Shown here in pieces: positions 1-7,371 of a DNA stretch of 64,000 nucleotides. The stretch lies in assembly GCF_014197015.1 (NCBI RefSeq), contig NZ_JACIET010000001.1, forward strand, positions 1,612,001 through 1,676,000, written 5' to 3'. How positions within the stretch are numbered: the stretch's first letter is position 1; every line of letters starts with the position of its first letter. The stretch comes from Niveibacterium umoris. Its GTDB lineage: Bacteria; Pseudomonadota; Gammaproteobacteria; Burkholderiales; Rhodocyclaceae. Position numbers and translations under genes: made by a program. The notes beneath the pieces were generated by a model. It had not been told where the DNA came from. It saw nothing but the letters and a program-made list of their open reading frames with translations, and did not search any database.

Positions 1-107
1 AGCGCAAGCCCGGGCGGGCAGCCATCGACAACACAGCCGATCGCCGGACCATGCGATTCGCCAAAGGAAGTAACGGTGAAGAGCGTGCCTAGAGTGCTGC
101 CGGACAT
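1..107 (-). CDS. aroC: Chorismate synthase, N-terminal fragment (cut by window edge)
   Basis: The reverse strand from an ATG at 107 reads [20 protein letters not shown] and goes on with [14 protein letters not shown] before running off the window. This is the highly conserved chorismate synthase N-terminus, with the SFGESHG and [10 protein letters not shown] blocks. The enzyme converts 5-enolpyruvylshikimate-3-phosphate to chorismate using reduced FMN, in the cytoplasm. Only about 35 codons are present. It lies 73 nt downstream of ilvN on the same strand, so it may be partly co-transcribed with ilvBN. No strong ribosome-binding site is seen. Confidence 0.9.
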   Translation of the reverse strand, partial: MSGSTLGTLFTVTSFGESHGPAIGCVVDGCPPGLA

Positions 108-132
108 GGTGTATGCGTTCTGGTTGGCTTGC

Positions 133-159
133 GGGGAGGCGCGAGTTTACCACCTCCCC
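133..159. other. GC-rich hairpin between ilvN and aroC
   Basis: A 7-bp inverted repeat (GGGGAGG at 133-139, CCTCCCC at 153-159) with a 13-nt loop lies in the short gap between ilvN and aroC. No T-run follows on either strand, so it is not a convincing intrinsic terminator. It may be a processing or pausing structure. Confidence 0.35.
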
Positions 160-180
160 TCTGCCGCCTTGCTCCAACGG

Positions 181-492
181 TCACCGGAAGAAAGCTTCCA
201 GTTGTTCAAAGACCGCATGATCGGCGCCATGCCGCCGCACGCTGATCACGTCTTCAAGCTTCTCGACCTGAAGCATCATCTGCGGCAGGCGGGCATCGTC
301 ATGGACCAGCAACCAGATCCTGCTTTCGGCGCCACTCCCCACCGGCATGCAGAGAATCCCCTCCACGTTGAAAGCACGACGCGCAAACAAGCCGCAAACG
401 TGCGTCATCACGCCAGGATGGTTGTGCACAGCCAGTTCCAGCACCGCCCGTTTCTGCGCTTGCGACAGCGCCGGGTTCGAGATTTCGCCCAT
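181..492 (-). CDS. ilvN: Acetolactate synthase (AHAS I type) small regulatory subunit
   Basis: This 103-residue protein is essentially one ACT domain. It carries the family core [20 protein letters not shown] and WLLVHDD, very close to E. coli IlvN (96 aa) as I remember it and shorter than the IlvH type (about 160 aa). Small subunits bind valine and give feedback inhibition while stimulating the catalytic subunit. The ATG lies 3 nt after the ilvB stop, so the two are translationally linked. Acts in the cytoplasm in branched-chain amino acid synthesis. Confidence 0.9.
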   Translation of the reverse strand: MGEISNPALSQAQKRAVLELAVHNHPGVMTHVCGLFARRAFNVEGILCMPVGSGAESRIWLLVHDDARLPQMMLQVEKLEDVISVRRHGADHAVFEQLEAFFR

Positions 493-495
493 GGC

Positions 496-2160
496 TCAGC
501 CTCCGATCATTTCAGTATTGGCGGCCCCCGGCGGGACCATCGGGAAAACTTTCTGATTCACGTCGATCGAGCAATGAATCAGCGCCGGCCCCTTGGCGGC
601 GAGCGCTTCCGCGAGCAATGCCCGCGGGTGGGCGCTGCGGTCCAGATCAACCGCTGCGAGCCCGAAGCCCTCCGCGATCCGGATGAAATCGGTCGGACGC
701 TTGTAATCGGCTGCAAAGATCCGCTTGCCGTAGAAAAGGTCTTGCTGCTGGTGCACCAGGCCCAGTGACTGGTTGTTCATCAGGATGATCTTGACGTCGA
801 CGCCCTCGTCCGCCGCCGTTGCCATTTCCTGGATGTTCATCTGCAGGCTGCCATCGCCTGAAAAACAAACAACCTTGCGTTGCGGTTCAGCCAGCGCAGC
901 GCCAATCGCCGCAGGCAACCCGAAGCCCATGGTCCCCAGGCCGCCGGACGTGAGCCACTGACGCGGCCGCCGGAAGGGGTAGGTCTGGGCGACCCACATC
1001 TGATGCTGACCGACATCGGTGGTGATGATCGCCTCGTCATCCAGACTCGCGGCGACCGCGCTGACGAGGCCATAGTGGCTGCGCGGATCATCAAGCCCCG
1101 GGGTCAGAAGCGGATGGGCGCTGCGCAGGCTCGAAACGCGCGACAACCACTTCTTGCGCAACTGCACCTGAACATGGGGCAACAATGCGTCGAGCGCGGT
1201 GCTGACATCGCTCTGAATACCAAGGTGAGCAGTCTTGATCTTGTGGATTTCCGAGGCGTCGATATCGATGTGGATGATCCGGGCGTTCGGACAGAAGCGT
1301 GCGGCCTTGCCGATCGCACGGTCATCAAAACGGGCACCGACACAGATCAACAGGTCGGATTCCTCGAGGATCATGTTCGTGTGGCGCGCGCCGTGCATGC
1401 CGAGCATGCCGATCGACAGCGGATGGTCCGTCGGCATGGCGCCGAGCGCCATCAAGGTCATGGTTGTCGGCAGCCCGGCCTGCTCCGCCAGCGTCACGGC
1501 AAGGTGAGAGGCGCCCGATGCGATCACCCCCCCGCCCAGATACAGCACCGGCCGCTCCGCGCGGTTGATCATGTCGGCCGCCCGACTGATCGCATCCAGA
1601 TCAACTTCCGGCGCAGGAGTCGGCGCGACTGCGTCGATCACTGCCGGGGCGCGCACCTTTTGCATCTGCACGTCCTTCGGCACATCCACCCACACAGGAC
1701 CGGGGCGGCCGGACTGCGCGATCCGGAACGCGTCGGAAATCACCTGAGGAAGATGCTCTGCATTGCGCACCAGGTAATTGTGTTTGGTGATGGGAATCGA
1801 CAGCCCGTAGGTATCGACCTCCTGGAACGCATCGGTGCCAATCATCGCCAGTGGCACCTGCCCGGTGATGCAGACAAGAGGAATCGAGTCGAGCTTTGCA
1901 TCGGCGATTGCCGTCACAAGGTTGGTTGCACCCGGTCCGCTGGACGCAATGCAGACTCCGGGTTTACCCGAGGCACGCGCCATACCCTGCGCGATGAACC
2001 CCGCCCCTTGCTCATGGCGCGCCAGAACATGGCGGACGGAATCCGCCGACGCCAAGGCGTCATACATTGGCAACGCTGCGCCACCGGGGATCCCGGCAAC
2101 CGTGCTGACGCCCTGTGCTTCGAGCAACCGGACCAGCAATTGGGCTCCGGACATTTCCAT
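496..2160 (-). CDS. ilvB: Acetolactate synthase large catalytic subunit
   Basis: A thiamine-diphosphate enzyme that condenses two pyruvates to 2-acetolactate, or pyruvate plus 2-ketobutyrate to acetohydroxybutyrate: the first shared step of Val/Leu/Ile synthesis. The 554-residue product begins MEMSGAQLLVRLLEAQGV. It has the N-terminal PYR domain (GIPGGAALP, SGPGATNLVT), the central domain, and a C-terminal PP domain with the ThDP motif GDGSLQMN...NN near residue 440. The start at 2160 was chosen over an upstream in-frame codon because AGGAGAGG sits just before it and conservation begins there. The upstream leader peptide and attenuator show control by charged tRNA-Val. Confidence 0.93.
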   Translation of the reverse strand: MEMSGAQLLVRLLEAQGVSTVAGIPGGAALPMYDALASADSVRHVLARHEQGAGFIAQGMARASGKPGVCIASSGPGATNLVTAIADAKLDSIPLVCITGQVPLAMIGTDAFQEVDTYGLSIPITKHNYLVRNAEHLPQVISDAFRIAQSGRPGPVWVDVPKDVQMQKVRAPAVIDAVAPTPAPEVDLDAISRAADMINRAERPVLYLGGGVIASGASHLAVTLAEQAGLPTTMTLMALGAMPTDHPLSIGMLGMHGARHTNMILEESDLLICVGARFDDRAIGKAARFCPNARIIHIDIDASEIHKIKTAHLGIQSDVSTALDALLPHVQVQLRKKWLSRVSSLRSAHPLLTPGLDDPRSHYGLVSAVAASLDDEAIITTDVGQHQMWVAQTYPFRRPRQWLTSGGLGTMGFGLPAAIGAALAEPQRKVVCFSGDGSLQMNIQEMATAADEGVDVKIILMNNQSLGLVHQQQDLFYGKRIFAADYKRPTDFIRIAEGFGLAAVDLDRSAHPRALLAEALAAKGPALIHCSIDVNQKVFPMVPPGAANTEMIGG

Positions 2161-2216
2161 AAGGCCTCTCCTGTGAGATGACCCGGCGACTGTCTGGCGG
2201 AGATTTTGGGAAGCCC

Positions 2217-2278
2217 AAAAGAAAAACCCCGCCAGCTGCACGCCGGCGGGGTTGAAATCCTGTTGACCTTAGGACCCC
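2217..2278 (-). promoter_or_regulatory. Transcription attenuator of ilvBN (terminator and overlapping antiterminator)
   Basis: On the reverse strand CCCCGCC (2251-2245) pairs with GGCGGGG (2233-2227) and is followed by TTTTTCTTTT (2226-2217): a good intrinsic terminator about 57 nt before the ilvB ATG. An alternative pairing, AGGGG plus TCCT at 2278-2271 with AGG (2261-2259) and ACCCC (2252-2248), uses the same CCCC arm and so excludes the terminator. With the Val-rich leader peptide just upstream, this is the classic ribosome-stalling attenuation layout. The pairings are read by eye and no folding energy was computed. Confidence 0.8.
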
Positions 2279-2280
2279 TG

Positions 2281-2373
2281 CTACGGCGCGCTAGCACCTA
2301 CGCTTACTACGCGTACTACTACCGCTACTGCAGTAGCCGACAGGGTGTCGAAGAAGTACGGAGAAGCGAGCAT
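2281..2373 (-). CDS. Valine-rich leader peptide of ilvBN (IvbL-like)
   Basis: A 30-codon reading frame, ATG at 2373 and TAG at 2283-2281, ends 3 nt before the attenuator region. Its second half reads TAVAVVVRVVSVGASAP and contains seven valines, all encoded by GTA, a codon unexpected in such a GC-rich genome. E. coli IvbL, as I recall it, has the same VVVRVV...VG.AP character. When valyl-tRNA is scarce the ribosome would stall in the GTA run, favour the antiterminator and let ilvBN be transcribed. The Shine-Dalgarno sequence is weak (AACAGATCC). The peptide is not expected to have a function of its own. Confidence 0.82.
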   Translation of the reverse strand: MLASPYFFDTLSATAVAVVVRVVSVGASAP

Positions 2374-2477
2374 GGATCTGTTAAGCCAACGGAAACGGAA
2401 CGACGATTCAATTGCAGCACACAATTCCTGAAAGCTCAAGAGCCTCTTTGGCGGTTTTTTCAGGAGTCACGGCGCCC

Positions 2478-2506
2478 TTGTAAGAAAATTTCCTACACAA
2501 AATCAA
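2478..2506 (-). promoter_or_regulatory. Candidate sigma-70 promoter of the ilvBN leader
   Basis: The reverse strand shows TTGATT (2506-2501), a 17-nt spacer and TTACAA (2483-2478). This would start transcription near 2470, roughly 100 nt before the leader-peptide ATG. The rest of the 273-nt gap between fadD and the leader peptide (2374-2646) shows no convincing gene. A 79-codon open frame there has no recognisable features. Confidence 0.4.
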
Positions 2507-2646
2507 GTCACTAAACAGGGCCTTGCAGGGAAGCGAATGCCCTTCGGCGCCCCCAGCCAAGGCAGTCCCGACCACCCGGGCTGGATCCGCCGCTGTAGGA
2601 ATTTCACCCGCAGAATGCCGCGCAGATCGACTGTGAAAAAAATCCA

Positions 2647-4323
2647 TCAGGCGGTCCGTTTCGCCTCATCCCGAAGCGCACGACGCAGAATCTTGCCGAC
2701 GTTGGTCTTCGGAAGCTCACTGCGAAACTCGACCAGCTTCGGCACCTTGTAGCCTGTGAGCTTTTCCCGGCAATGGGCGATCACCGACTCTGCGGTGAGG
2801 TCGGCATCCTTCTTCACCACAAAGATCTTCACTGCCTCACCTGACTTTTCGTCGGGAACGCCGACCGCGGCGACCTCAAGCACACCGGGGTGCGACGCCA
2901 CGACATCCTCGATCTCGTTCGGATACACGTTGAAGCCAGAGACAAGAATCATGTCTTTCTTGCGATCGACGATGCGCACGAAGCCTTTCTCGTCGACAAC
3001 GGCCACGTCACCTGTCTTGAGGAAACCGTCGGAGGTCATCACCTTCGCGGTCTCGTCTGGCCGGTTGTAGTAACCCGCCATGACCTGCGGCCCACGCACG
3101 CAGAGTTCGCCTGACTCACCGACGCCCAATTCCTTGCCGTCCTCATCGCGAATCGAGATTTCGGTCGATGGCACAGGCAGACCGATCGCGCCATTGAACG
3201 CCGGCAGATCCAGCGGGTTGATCGTCACTGCCGGTGACGTTTCTGTCAGGCCATAGGCCTCGACCAGCGGTTTTCCGGTGAGTGCGCGCCACTTGTCTGC
3301 GACTGCCCGCTGCACCGCCATCCCCCCACCCAAGGCGCAACGCAACTGAGAGAAGTCGAGCTTGACGAAATCCGGGTTGTTGAGCAGCGCATTGAAGAGG
3401 GTGTTCACGCCGGTAATTGCAGTAAAGGGATGCTTCTGCAACTCCTTCACGAAACCGGGAATGTCGCGCGGATTGGTGATCAGGATGTTTGTCGCACCAA
3501 CCTTGAAGAAAGTGAGGCAGTTCGCCGTGAGCGAGAAGATGTGATAAAGCGGCAATGCGGTGACGATGACCTCTTCCCCCTCTTTCAAGAAGGGTTTGAT
3601 CCAGGCATGCGCCTGCTGGAGGTTCGCGATGATGTTGCGATGCGTCAGCACCGCGCCTTTCGAGACGCCCGTCGTGCCGCCGGTGTATTGCAGAAAGGCA
3701 ATGTCATCCTGCGTCACCTTCACGGCTTGCAACTTGTGCGCTGCGCCGCGCGACATGGCGCGTCCGAAGGGTATGTGGCCGGGAATGTTCCAGGCCGGCA
3801 CCATTTTCTTGATGTTCTTGACGACAAAACTGACCAACGCACCTTTGACACCACCGAGCGCATCGCCGATACGGGTGACGATGACATGCTTGACCGGCGT
3901 GTGCGCGAGTACTTCCTGCAGGGTCGATGCGAAATTCTCGAGAATGACGATGACGTCGGCGCCGGAATCCTTGAGTTGGTGTTCCAGCTCACGCGGCGTG
4001 TACAGCGGGTTGCAGTTGACGACCACGTAACCAGCACGCAAAGCACCCCAAAGACAGATCGGGTACTGCAAGAGGTTCGGCATCATCAATGCGATGCGCG
4101 CGCCTTTGGGTAGCTTGAGCTCCTGCTGGAGAAACGCGGCGAAGCTGGCGGTCTGGCGATCAAGCTCGTCATAGCTGATCGCCTTGTCCATATTGACATA
4201 GGCTGCACGGGCGCCGAACTTGCGTACGCCTTCGGCGAAAAGATCGCCAATCGCGCCGTACTCACTCAGGTTGATGTCCGCCGGCACGCCTGCCGGGTAA
4301 CTCTTCAGCCAGACCTTTTCCAT
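2647..4323 (-). CDS. fadD: Long-chain fatty acid--CoA ligase
   Basis: The 558-residue protein starts [17 protein letters not shown], matching the usual FadD N-terminus. It activates fatty acids through an acyl-adenylate to acyl-CoA, the entry step of beta-oxidation, at the inner face of the membrane. The AMP-binding P-loop is [18 protein letters not shown] (about residue 205). The A5 motif YGLTETSP and the fatty-acyl/AMP signature [20 protein letters not shown] follow, with the C-terminal lid domain ending in [14 protein letters not shown]. An in-frame ATG two codons upstream (4329) is possible but lies too close to its G-rich ribosome-binding site. It stands alone between ilvBN and the CBS gene, all on one strand. 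Confidence 0.92.
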   Translation of the reverse strand: MEKVWLKSYPAGVPADINLSEYGAIGDLFAEGVRKFGARAAYVNMDKAISYDELDRQTASFAAFLQQELKLPKGARIALMMPNLLQYPICLWGALRAGYVVVNCNPLYTPRELEHQLKDSGADVIVILENFASTLQEVLAHTPVKHVIVTRIGDALGGVKGALVSFVVKNIKKMVPAWNIPGHIPFGRAMSRGAAHKLQAVKVTQDDIAFLQYTGGTTGVSKGAVLTHRNIIANLQQAHAWIKPFLKEGEEVIVTALPLYHIFSLTANCLTFFKVGATNILITNPRDIPGFVKELQKHPFTAITGVNTLFNALLNNPDFVKLDFSQLRCALGGGMAVQRAVADKWRALTGKPLVEAYGLTETSPAVTINPLDLPAFNGAIGLPVPSTEISIRDEDGKELGVGESGELCVRGPQVMAGYYNRPDETAKVMTSDGFLKTGDVAVVDEKGFVRIVDRKKDMILVSGFNVYPNEIEDVVASHPGVLEVAAVGVPDEKSGEAVKIFVVKKDADLTAESVIAHCREKLTGYKVPKLVEFRSELPKTNVGKILRRALRDEAKRTA

Positions 4324-4390
4324 CTCCATCCCCCCGATTTGTCTAGTTATGGTTGGCAAGCTTCACAGGCGCGGGCCACCCCACAGGCGG

Positions 4391-4840
4391 CTATTCGTCG
4401 TCCGCTTCGACCGGCCAGTTCTTGATGTAGTTCTTCAGCATCTTGTTCTCGAAGCTCTGCTCTTCGAGGACTGCCTTTGCCACGTCATGAAACGAAATCA
4501 CCCCCATCAAGGTCGTTCCGTCCATCACTGGCAAGTAGCGTTGATGGTTATCGATCATTTCGCGACGCAACTCATCGAGTTCCATGCCCAGGCCTGCCGA
4601 TCTCGGGTCGCGCAGCATCGCCGACGCCACCGTAACCGTTCCCCAATCGGCCCCGCTCGCGCTAAGCGCCTTGAGCACCTCGCGGAACGTCAGCATCCCG
4701 ACCATACGCCCCTGCTCAAACACCACCAGCGAACCGACGTCTTGTTCGCTCATGATCGCCACGGCCTCTGCGAGCAATCGCGATGGCGCCACCGTATAAA
4801 GCGCCCGCCCCTTGATCGCCAGGATCTCGCTCACCAGCAT
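4391..4840 (-). CDS. Tandem CBS-domain protein
   Basis: A 149-residue soluble protein made of two CBS motifs, roughly residues 8-65 (VAPSRLLAEAVAIMSEQDVGSLVV) and 75-135 (DELRREMIDNHQRYLPVMDG), forming one Bateman module. Such stand-alone pairs usually bind adenine nucleotides and act as energy sensors; no partner domain is present to say what it controls. The start at 4840 follows AGGAGAGAG with good spacing. It is 67 nt upstream of fadD in the same direction and could be co-transcribed with it, but the sequence does not prove a functional link. Confidence 0.8.
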   Translation of the reverse strand: MLVSEILAIKGRALYTVAPSRLLAEAVAIMSEQDVGSLVVFEQGRMVGMLTFREVLKALSASGADWGTVTVASAMLRDPRSAGLGMELDELRREMIDNHQRYLPVMDGTTLMGVISFHDVAKAVLEEQSFENKMLKNYIKNWPVEADDE

Positions 4841-4969
4841 GTCTCTCTCCTCTTGGCAGCACACCGCGTCACAGCGGTTGAGCGCATGGTAGTCGATACG
4901 CCAGCGGCACAGAAGCCATACTGTACCGTATGGTCAATGGCGTTGTGAACTGGTGTTTGCACCAACGAG

Positions 4970-5000
4970 AAAGCAAAACGGGCGGCCCGAAGACCGCCCG
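4970..5000 (-). terminator. Intrinsic terminator after fdxA
   Basis: On the reverse strand CGGGCGG (5000-4994) and CCGCCCG (4985-4979) form a stem with a short loop, followed by TTTTGCTTT. It lies about 25 nt beyond the fdxA stop, the expected place for its terminator. Confidence 0.75.
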
Positions 5001-5024
5001 CCAAAACATCGAAAACAGAACATC

Positions 5025-5348
5025 TCAGCGCTGCAGATCCCCGAGCTTTCCTTTGACCTTGGCCCACTCATCGGCATCAGGCAGCGGATCCTTGCGCTCG
5101 ACAATGGGTTTCCAGAGTCGCGACAGCTCAGCGTTCAACGCGACGAACGACTGCTGATCGGTCGGCACATCATCTTCGGCATAGATGGCTTCGACCGGGC
5201 ACTCCGCCACGCAAAGCGTGCAGTCGATGCACTCTTCCGGGTCGATCACCAGGAAGTTCGGTCCTTCCCGGAAGCAATCGACCGGGCATACATCGACGCA
5301 ATCGGTGTACTTGCACTTGATACAAGCTTCGGTCACTACATAGGTCAT
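5025..5348 (-). CDS. fdxA: 7Fe ferredoxin ([3Fe-4S][4Fe-4S])
   Basis: A 107-residue ferredoxin that carries electrons in the cytoplasm. The N-terminal cluster region is [19 protein letters not shown]. Its spacing, with a residue other than Cys at the second position of one motif, is typical of the 3Fe-4S site of FdxA. The second motif [18 protein letters not shown] binds a 4Fe-4S cluster. The FdxA-type C-terminal tail (DEWAKVKGK) follows. The gene has its own promoter candidate (5397-5424) and terminator, so it is probably monocistronic. It is divergent from trxA. Confidence 0.9.
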   Translation of the reverse strand: MTYVVTEACIKCKYTDCVDVCPVDCFREGPNFLVIDPEECIDCTLCVAECPVEAIYAEDDVPTDQQSFVALNAELSRLWKPIVERKDPLPDADEWAKVKGKLGDLQR

Positions 5349-5396
5349 TCTTCTCTCTCCGTCGGTGATCGGGGAGTAATCTCACCGGTAGCCATA

Positions 5397-5424
5397 AATA
5401 TACCGGAGCCGAGCAGTACTCCAA
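5397..5424 (-). promoter_or_regulatory. Candidate fdxA promoter
   Basis: The reverse strand reads TTGGAG (5424-5419), a 16-nt spacer, then TATATT (5402-5397), about 50 nt before the fdxA ATG. The remainder of the 241-nt gap towards trxA (5425-5589) shows no convincing consensus promoter for trxA. Confidence 0.45.
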
Positions 5425-5589
5425 CACTCTCGATTTCACCATGCGCAAGCGTGAAATCCCTTCCGTCCCATTTTTTTAGTACGATTCAAGACCTGTCTGG
5501 GCTGTCGCCCGACCCCTGCCCCGCGATCCCGGCAACGCACCGCTGCCGACGGCCACATCGAACGGGGCTGATCCATCCAGCGAGGAATC

Positions 5590-5916
5590 ATGAGCGAACA
5601 CATCCTTCACGTCACGGACGCCTCTTTCGAGCAGGACGTCCTCCAGTCCCAGACCCCCGTGCTGGTGGACTACTGGGCTGAGTGGTGCGGACCCTGCAAG
5701 AGCATTGCCCCAATCCTTGACGACGTTGCAAAGGACTATTCGGGCAAGTTGCTCGTCGCCAAACTGAACATCGACGAGAACGCGGAGACCCCTGCAAAGT
5801 ATGGTATTCGCGGCATCCCGACCCTGATGCTTTTCAAGGGCGGCAGTGTCGAGGCGACCAAAGTCGGCGCGCTTTCCAAGTCGCAACTGACCGCATTCAT
5901 TGACAGCAACCTCTGA
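5590..5916 (+). CDS. trxA: Thioredoxin 1
   Basis: A 108-residue thioredoxin with the active site AEWCGPCK around residues 31-38, the buried Asp of the central strand (VLVDYW) and the cis-proline loop [14 protein letters not shown]. It reduces protein disulfides in the cytoplasm with electrons from thioredoxin reductase. The ATG is preceded by GCGAGGAATC, a good ribosome-binding site. It lies 133 nt upstream of rho, an arrangement common in proteobacteria. Confidence 0.95.
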   Translation: MSEHILHVTDASFEQDVLQSQTPVLVDYWAEWCGPCKSIAPILDDVAKDYSGKLLVAKLNIDENAETPAKYGIRGIPTLMLFKGGSVEATKVGALSKSQLTAFIDSNL

Positions 5917-5945
5917 TCCCGCTAGATTCCTGTCATAAAGTATTT

Positions 5946-5967
5946 CGGCGCGCCGCCCGGCGCGCCG
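5946..5967. repeat. Tandem 10-bp palindromes between trxA and rho
   Basis: CGGCGCGCCG occurs at 5946-5955 and again at 5958-5967, each a perfect palindrome and together able to form a 10-bp stem. No T-run follows. It could be a structural element of the trxA 3' end or the rho leader rather than a standard terminator. Confidence 0.5.
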
Positions 5968-6049
5968 CTTCAAATCCGAATCCCCACTCCCATTCCGTCG
6001 TAGCGCACGACTCTCAAGCGGCGATCGCATTCGCCGGTCAGGTACGCCC

Positions 6050-7309
6050 ATGCATCTCTCGGAGCTCAAGTCCCTCCACGTAAGCCAGCTTCTCGAAATG
6101 GCACATGCCAACGAGATAGAAGGTGCGAACCGCCTGCGCAAACAGGAACTCGTCTTTGCCCTGCTCAGAAACAGAGCCAAGAAGGGGGAGCCGATCTTCG
6201 GCGATGGCGTTCTGGAAGTCCTTCCTGACGGATTCGGATTTCTCCGTTCGCCGGATACGTCCTACCTTGCCGGCACTGATGACATCTACGTCTCGCCCTC
6301 GCAGATCCGCCGCTTCAACCTGCATACCGGCGACACGATTGAAGGCGAGATCCGCACACCGAAAGACGGTGAGCGCTACTTCGCGCTGGTCAAGGTCGAC
6401 AAGGTCAACTTCGAGTCGCCCGAGGCCTCGAAGCACAAGATTCTCTTCGAGAACCTCACGCCGTTGCACCCGAATCAGTGCCTGAAGCTCGAACGCGAGA
6501 TCCGCGCCGAAGAGAACATCACCAGTCGGGTGATCGACATGATTGCGCCGATCGGCAAAGGCCAACGTGGCCTGCTTGTCGCGCCGCCGAAGTCCGGCAA
6601 GACCGTCATGCTGCAGCACATCGCGCATGCGATCACGACCAATCACCCTGACGTCGTCGTGATCGTGCTGCTGATCGATGAGCGCCCGGAAGAAGTAACC
6701 GAAATGCAGCGTTCGGTGAAGGGCGAAGTCGTCGCTTCCACTTTCGACGAACCCGCCACGCGCCACGTACAGGTCGCCGAAATGGTGATCGAGAAAGCCA
6801 AGCGGCTGATCGAACACAAGCGCGACGTCGTGATCCTGCTCGATTCGCTGACCCGCTTGGCACGCGCCTACAACACAGTTGTCCCAGCGTCCGGCAAGGT
6901 GCTGACCGGTGGCGTTGACGCCAACGCGCTGCAAAAACCGAAGCGATTCTTCGGCGCCGCCCGCAATATCGAAGAAGGCGGTTCCCTGACGATCATCGCC
7001 AGCGCCCTTATCGACACCGGATCGCGTATGGACGACGTGATCTACGAGGAGTTCAAGGGCACCGGCAACATGGAAATCCACCTTGACCGCCGAATGGCGG
7101 AAAAGCGTGTTTATCCTGCGATCAACGTCAACCGCTCAGGAACTCGGCGCGAAGAGCTTCTGATCGAACCCGCCATCCTCCAGAAGGTCTGGATCTTGCG
7201 CAAACTGCTTTACGGCATGGATGAAATCGAAGCGATGGAATTCCTGCTGGACAAAATCAAGGCGACGAAGACCAATAATGACTTCTTCGACGCCATGCGG
7301 CGCGGCTGA
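6050..7309 (+). CDS. rho: Transcription termination factor Rho
   Basis: A 419-residue hexameric RNA-dependent ATPase, the usual length. The N-terminal helical part ([18 protein letters not shown]) leads into the cold-shock-like RNA-binding domain with GFGFLRSPD and [13 protein letters not shown]. The motor domain has Walker [11 protein letters not shown] near residue 180, Walker [17 protein letters not shown] near 262 and the Q-loop TGGVDANAL. Rho loads on untranslated RNA, translocates 5' to 3' and releases RNA polymerase. A strong terminator follows at 7328-7358. The roughly 130-nt leader may be used for autogenous control, as in other bacteria; that is inference. Confidence 0.97.
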   Translation: MHLSELKSLHVSQLLEMAHANEIEGANRLRKQELVFALLRNRAKKGEPIFGDGVLEVLPDGFGFLRSPDTSYLAGTDDIYVSPSQIRRFNLHTGDTIEGEIRTPKDGERYFALVKVDKVNFESPEASKHKILFENLTPLHPNQCLKLEREIRAEENITSRVIDMIAPIGKGQRGLLVAPPKSGKTVMLQHIAHAITTNHPDVVVIVLLIDERPEEVTEMQRSVKGEVVASTFDEPATRHVQVAEMVIEKAKRLIEHKRDVVILLDSLTRLARAYNTVVPASGKVLTGGVDANALQKPKRFFGAARNIEEGGSLTIIASALIDTGSRMDDVIYEEFKGTGNMEIHLDRRMAEKRVYPAINVNRSGTRREELLIEPAILQKVWILRKLLYGMDEIEAMEFLLDKIKATKTNNDFFDAMRRG

Positions 7310-7327
7310 TCCACGCACCGCATCAAC

Positions 7328-7358
7328 GAAAAACGGCGGCCAAGGCCGCCGTTATCTG
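7328..7358. terminator. Bidirectional terminator between rho and the AsmA-like gene
   Basis: A perfect 10-bp inverted repeat, AACGGCGGCC (7332-7341) and GGCCGCCGTT (7344-7353), is flanked by GAAAAA on the left and TTATCTGTT on the right. On the reverse strand the T-run is excellent; on the forward strand it is weaker. It serves the two convergent genes. Confidence 0.85.
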
Positions 7359-7371
7359 TTGACGCGAACGA

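Noticed and set aside
880-2181. 433-codon forward open frame opposite ilvB
   Set aside because: It is antisense to a clearly conserved gene and its product is rich in Arg/His/Gln without domains: a GC-driven shadow frame.
2408-2647. 79-codon reverse frame between fadD and the ilvBN leader
   Set aside because: No similarity or motif, overlaps the likely ilvBN promoter, and has no ribosome-binding site support.
5946-5967. Intrinsic terminator for trxA
   Set aside because: The stem is strong but there is no T-run, so it was listed only as a repeat.
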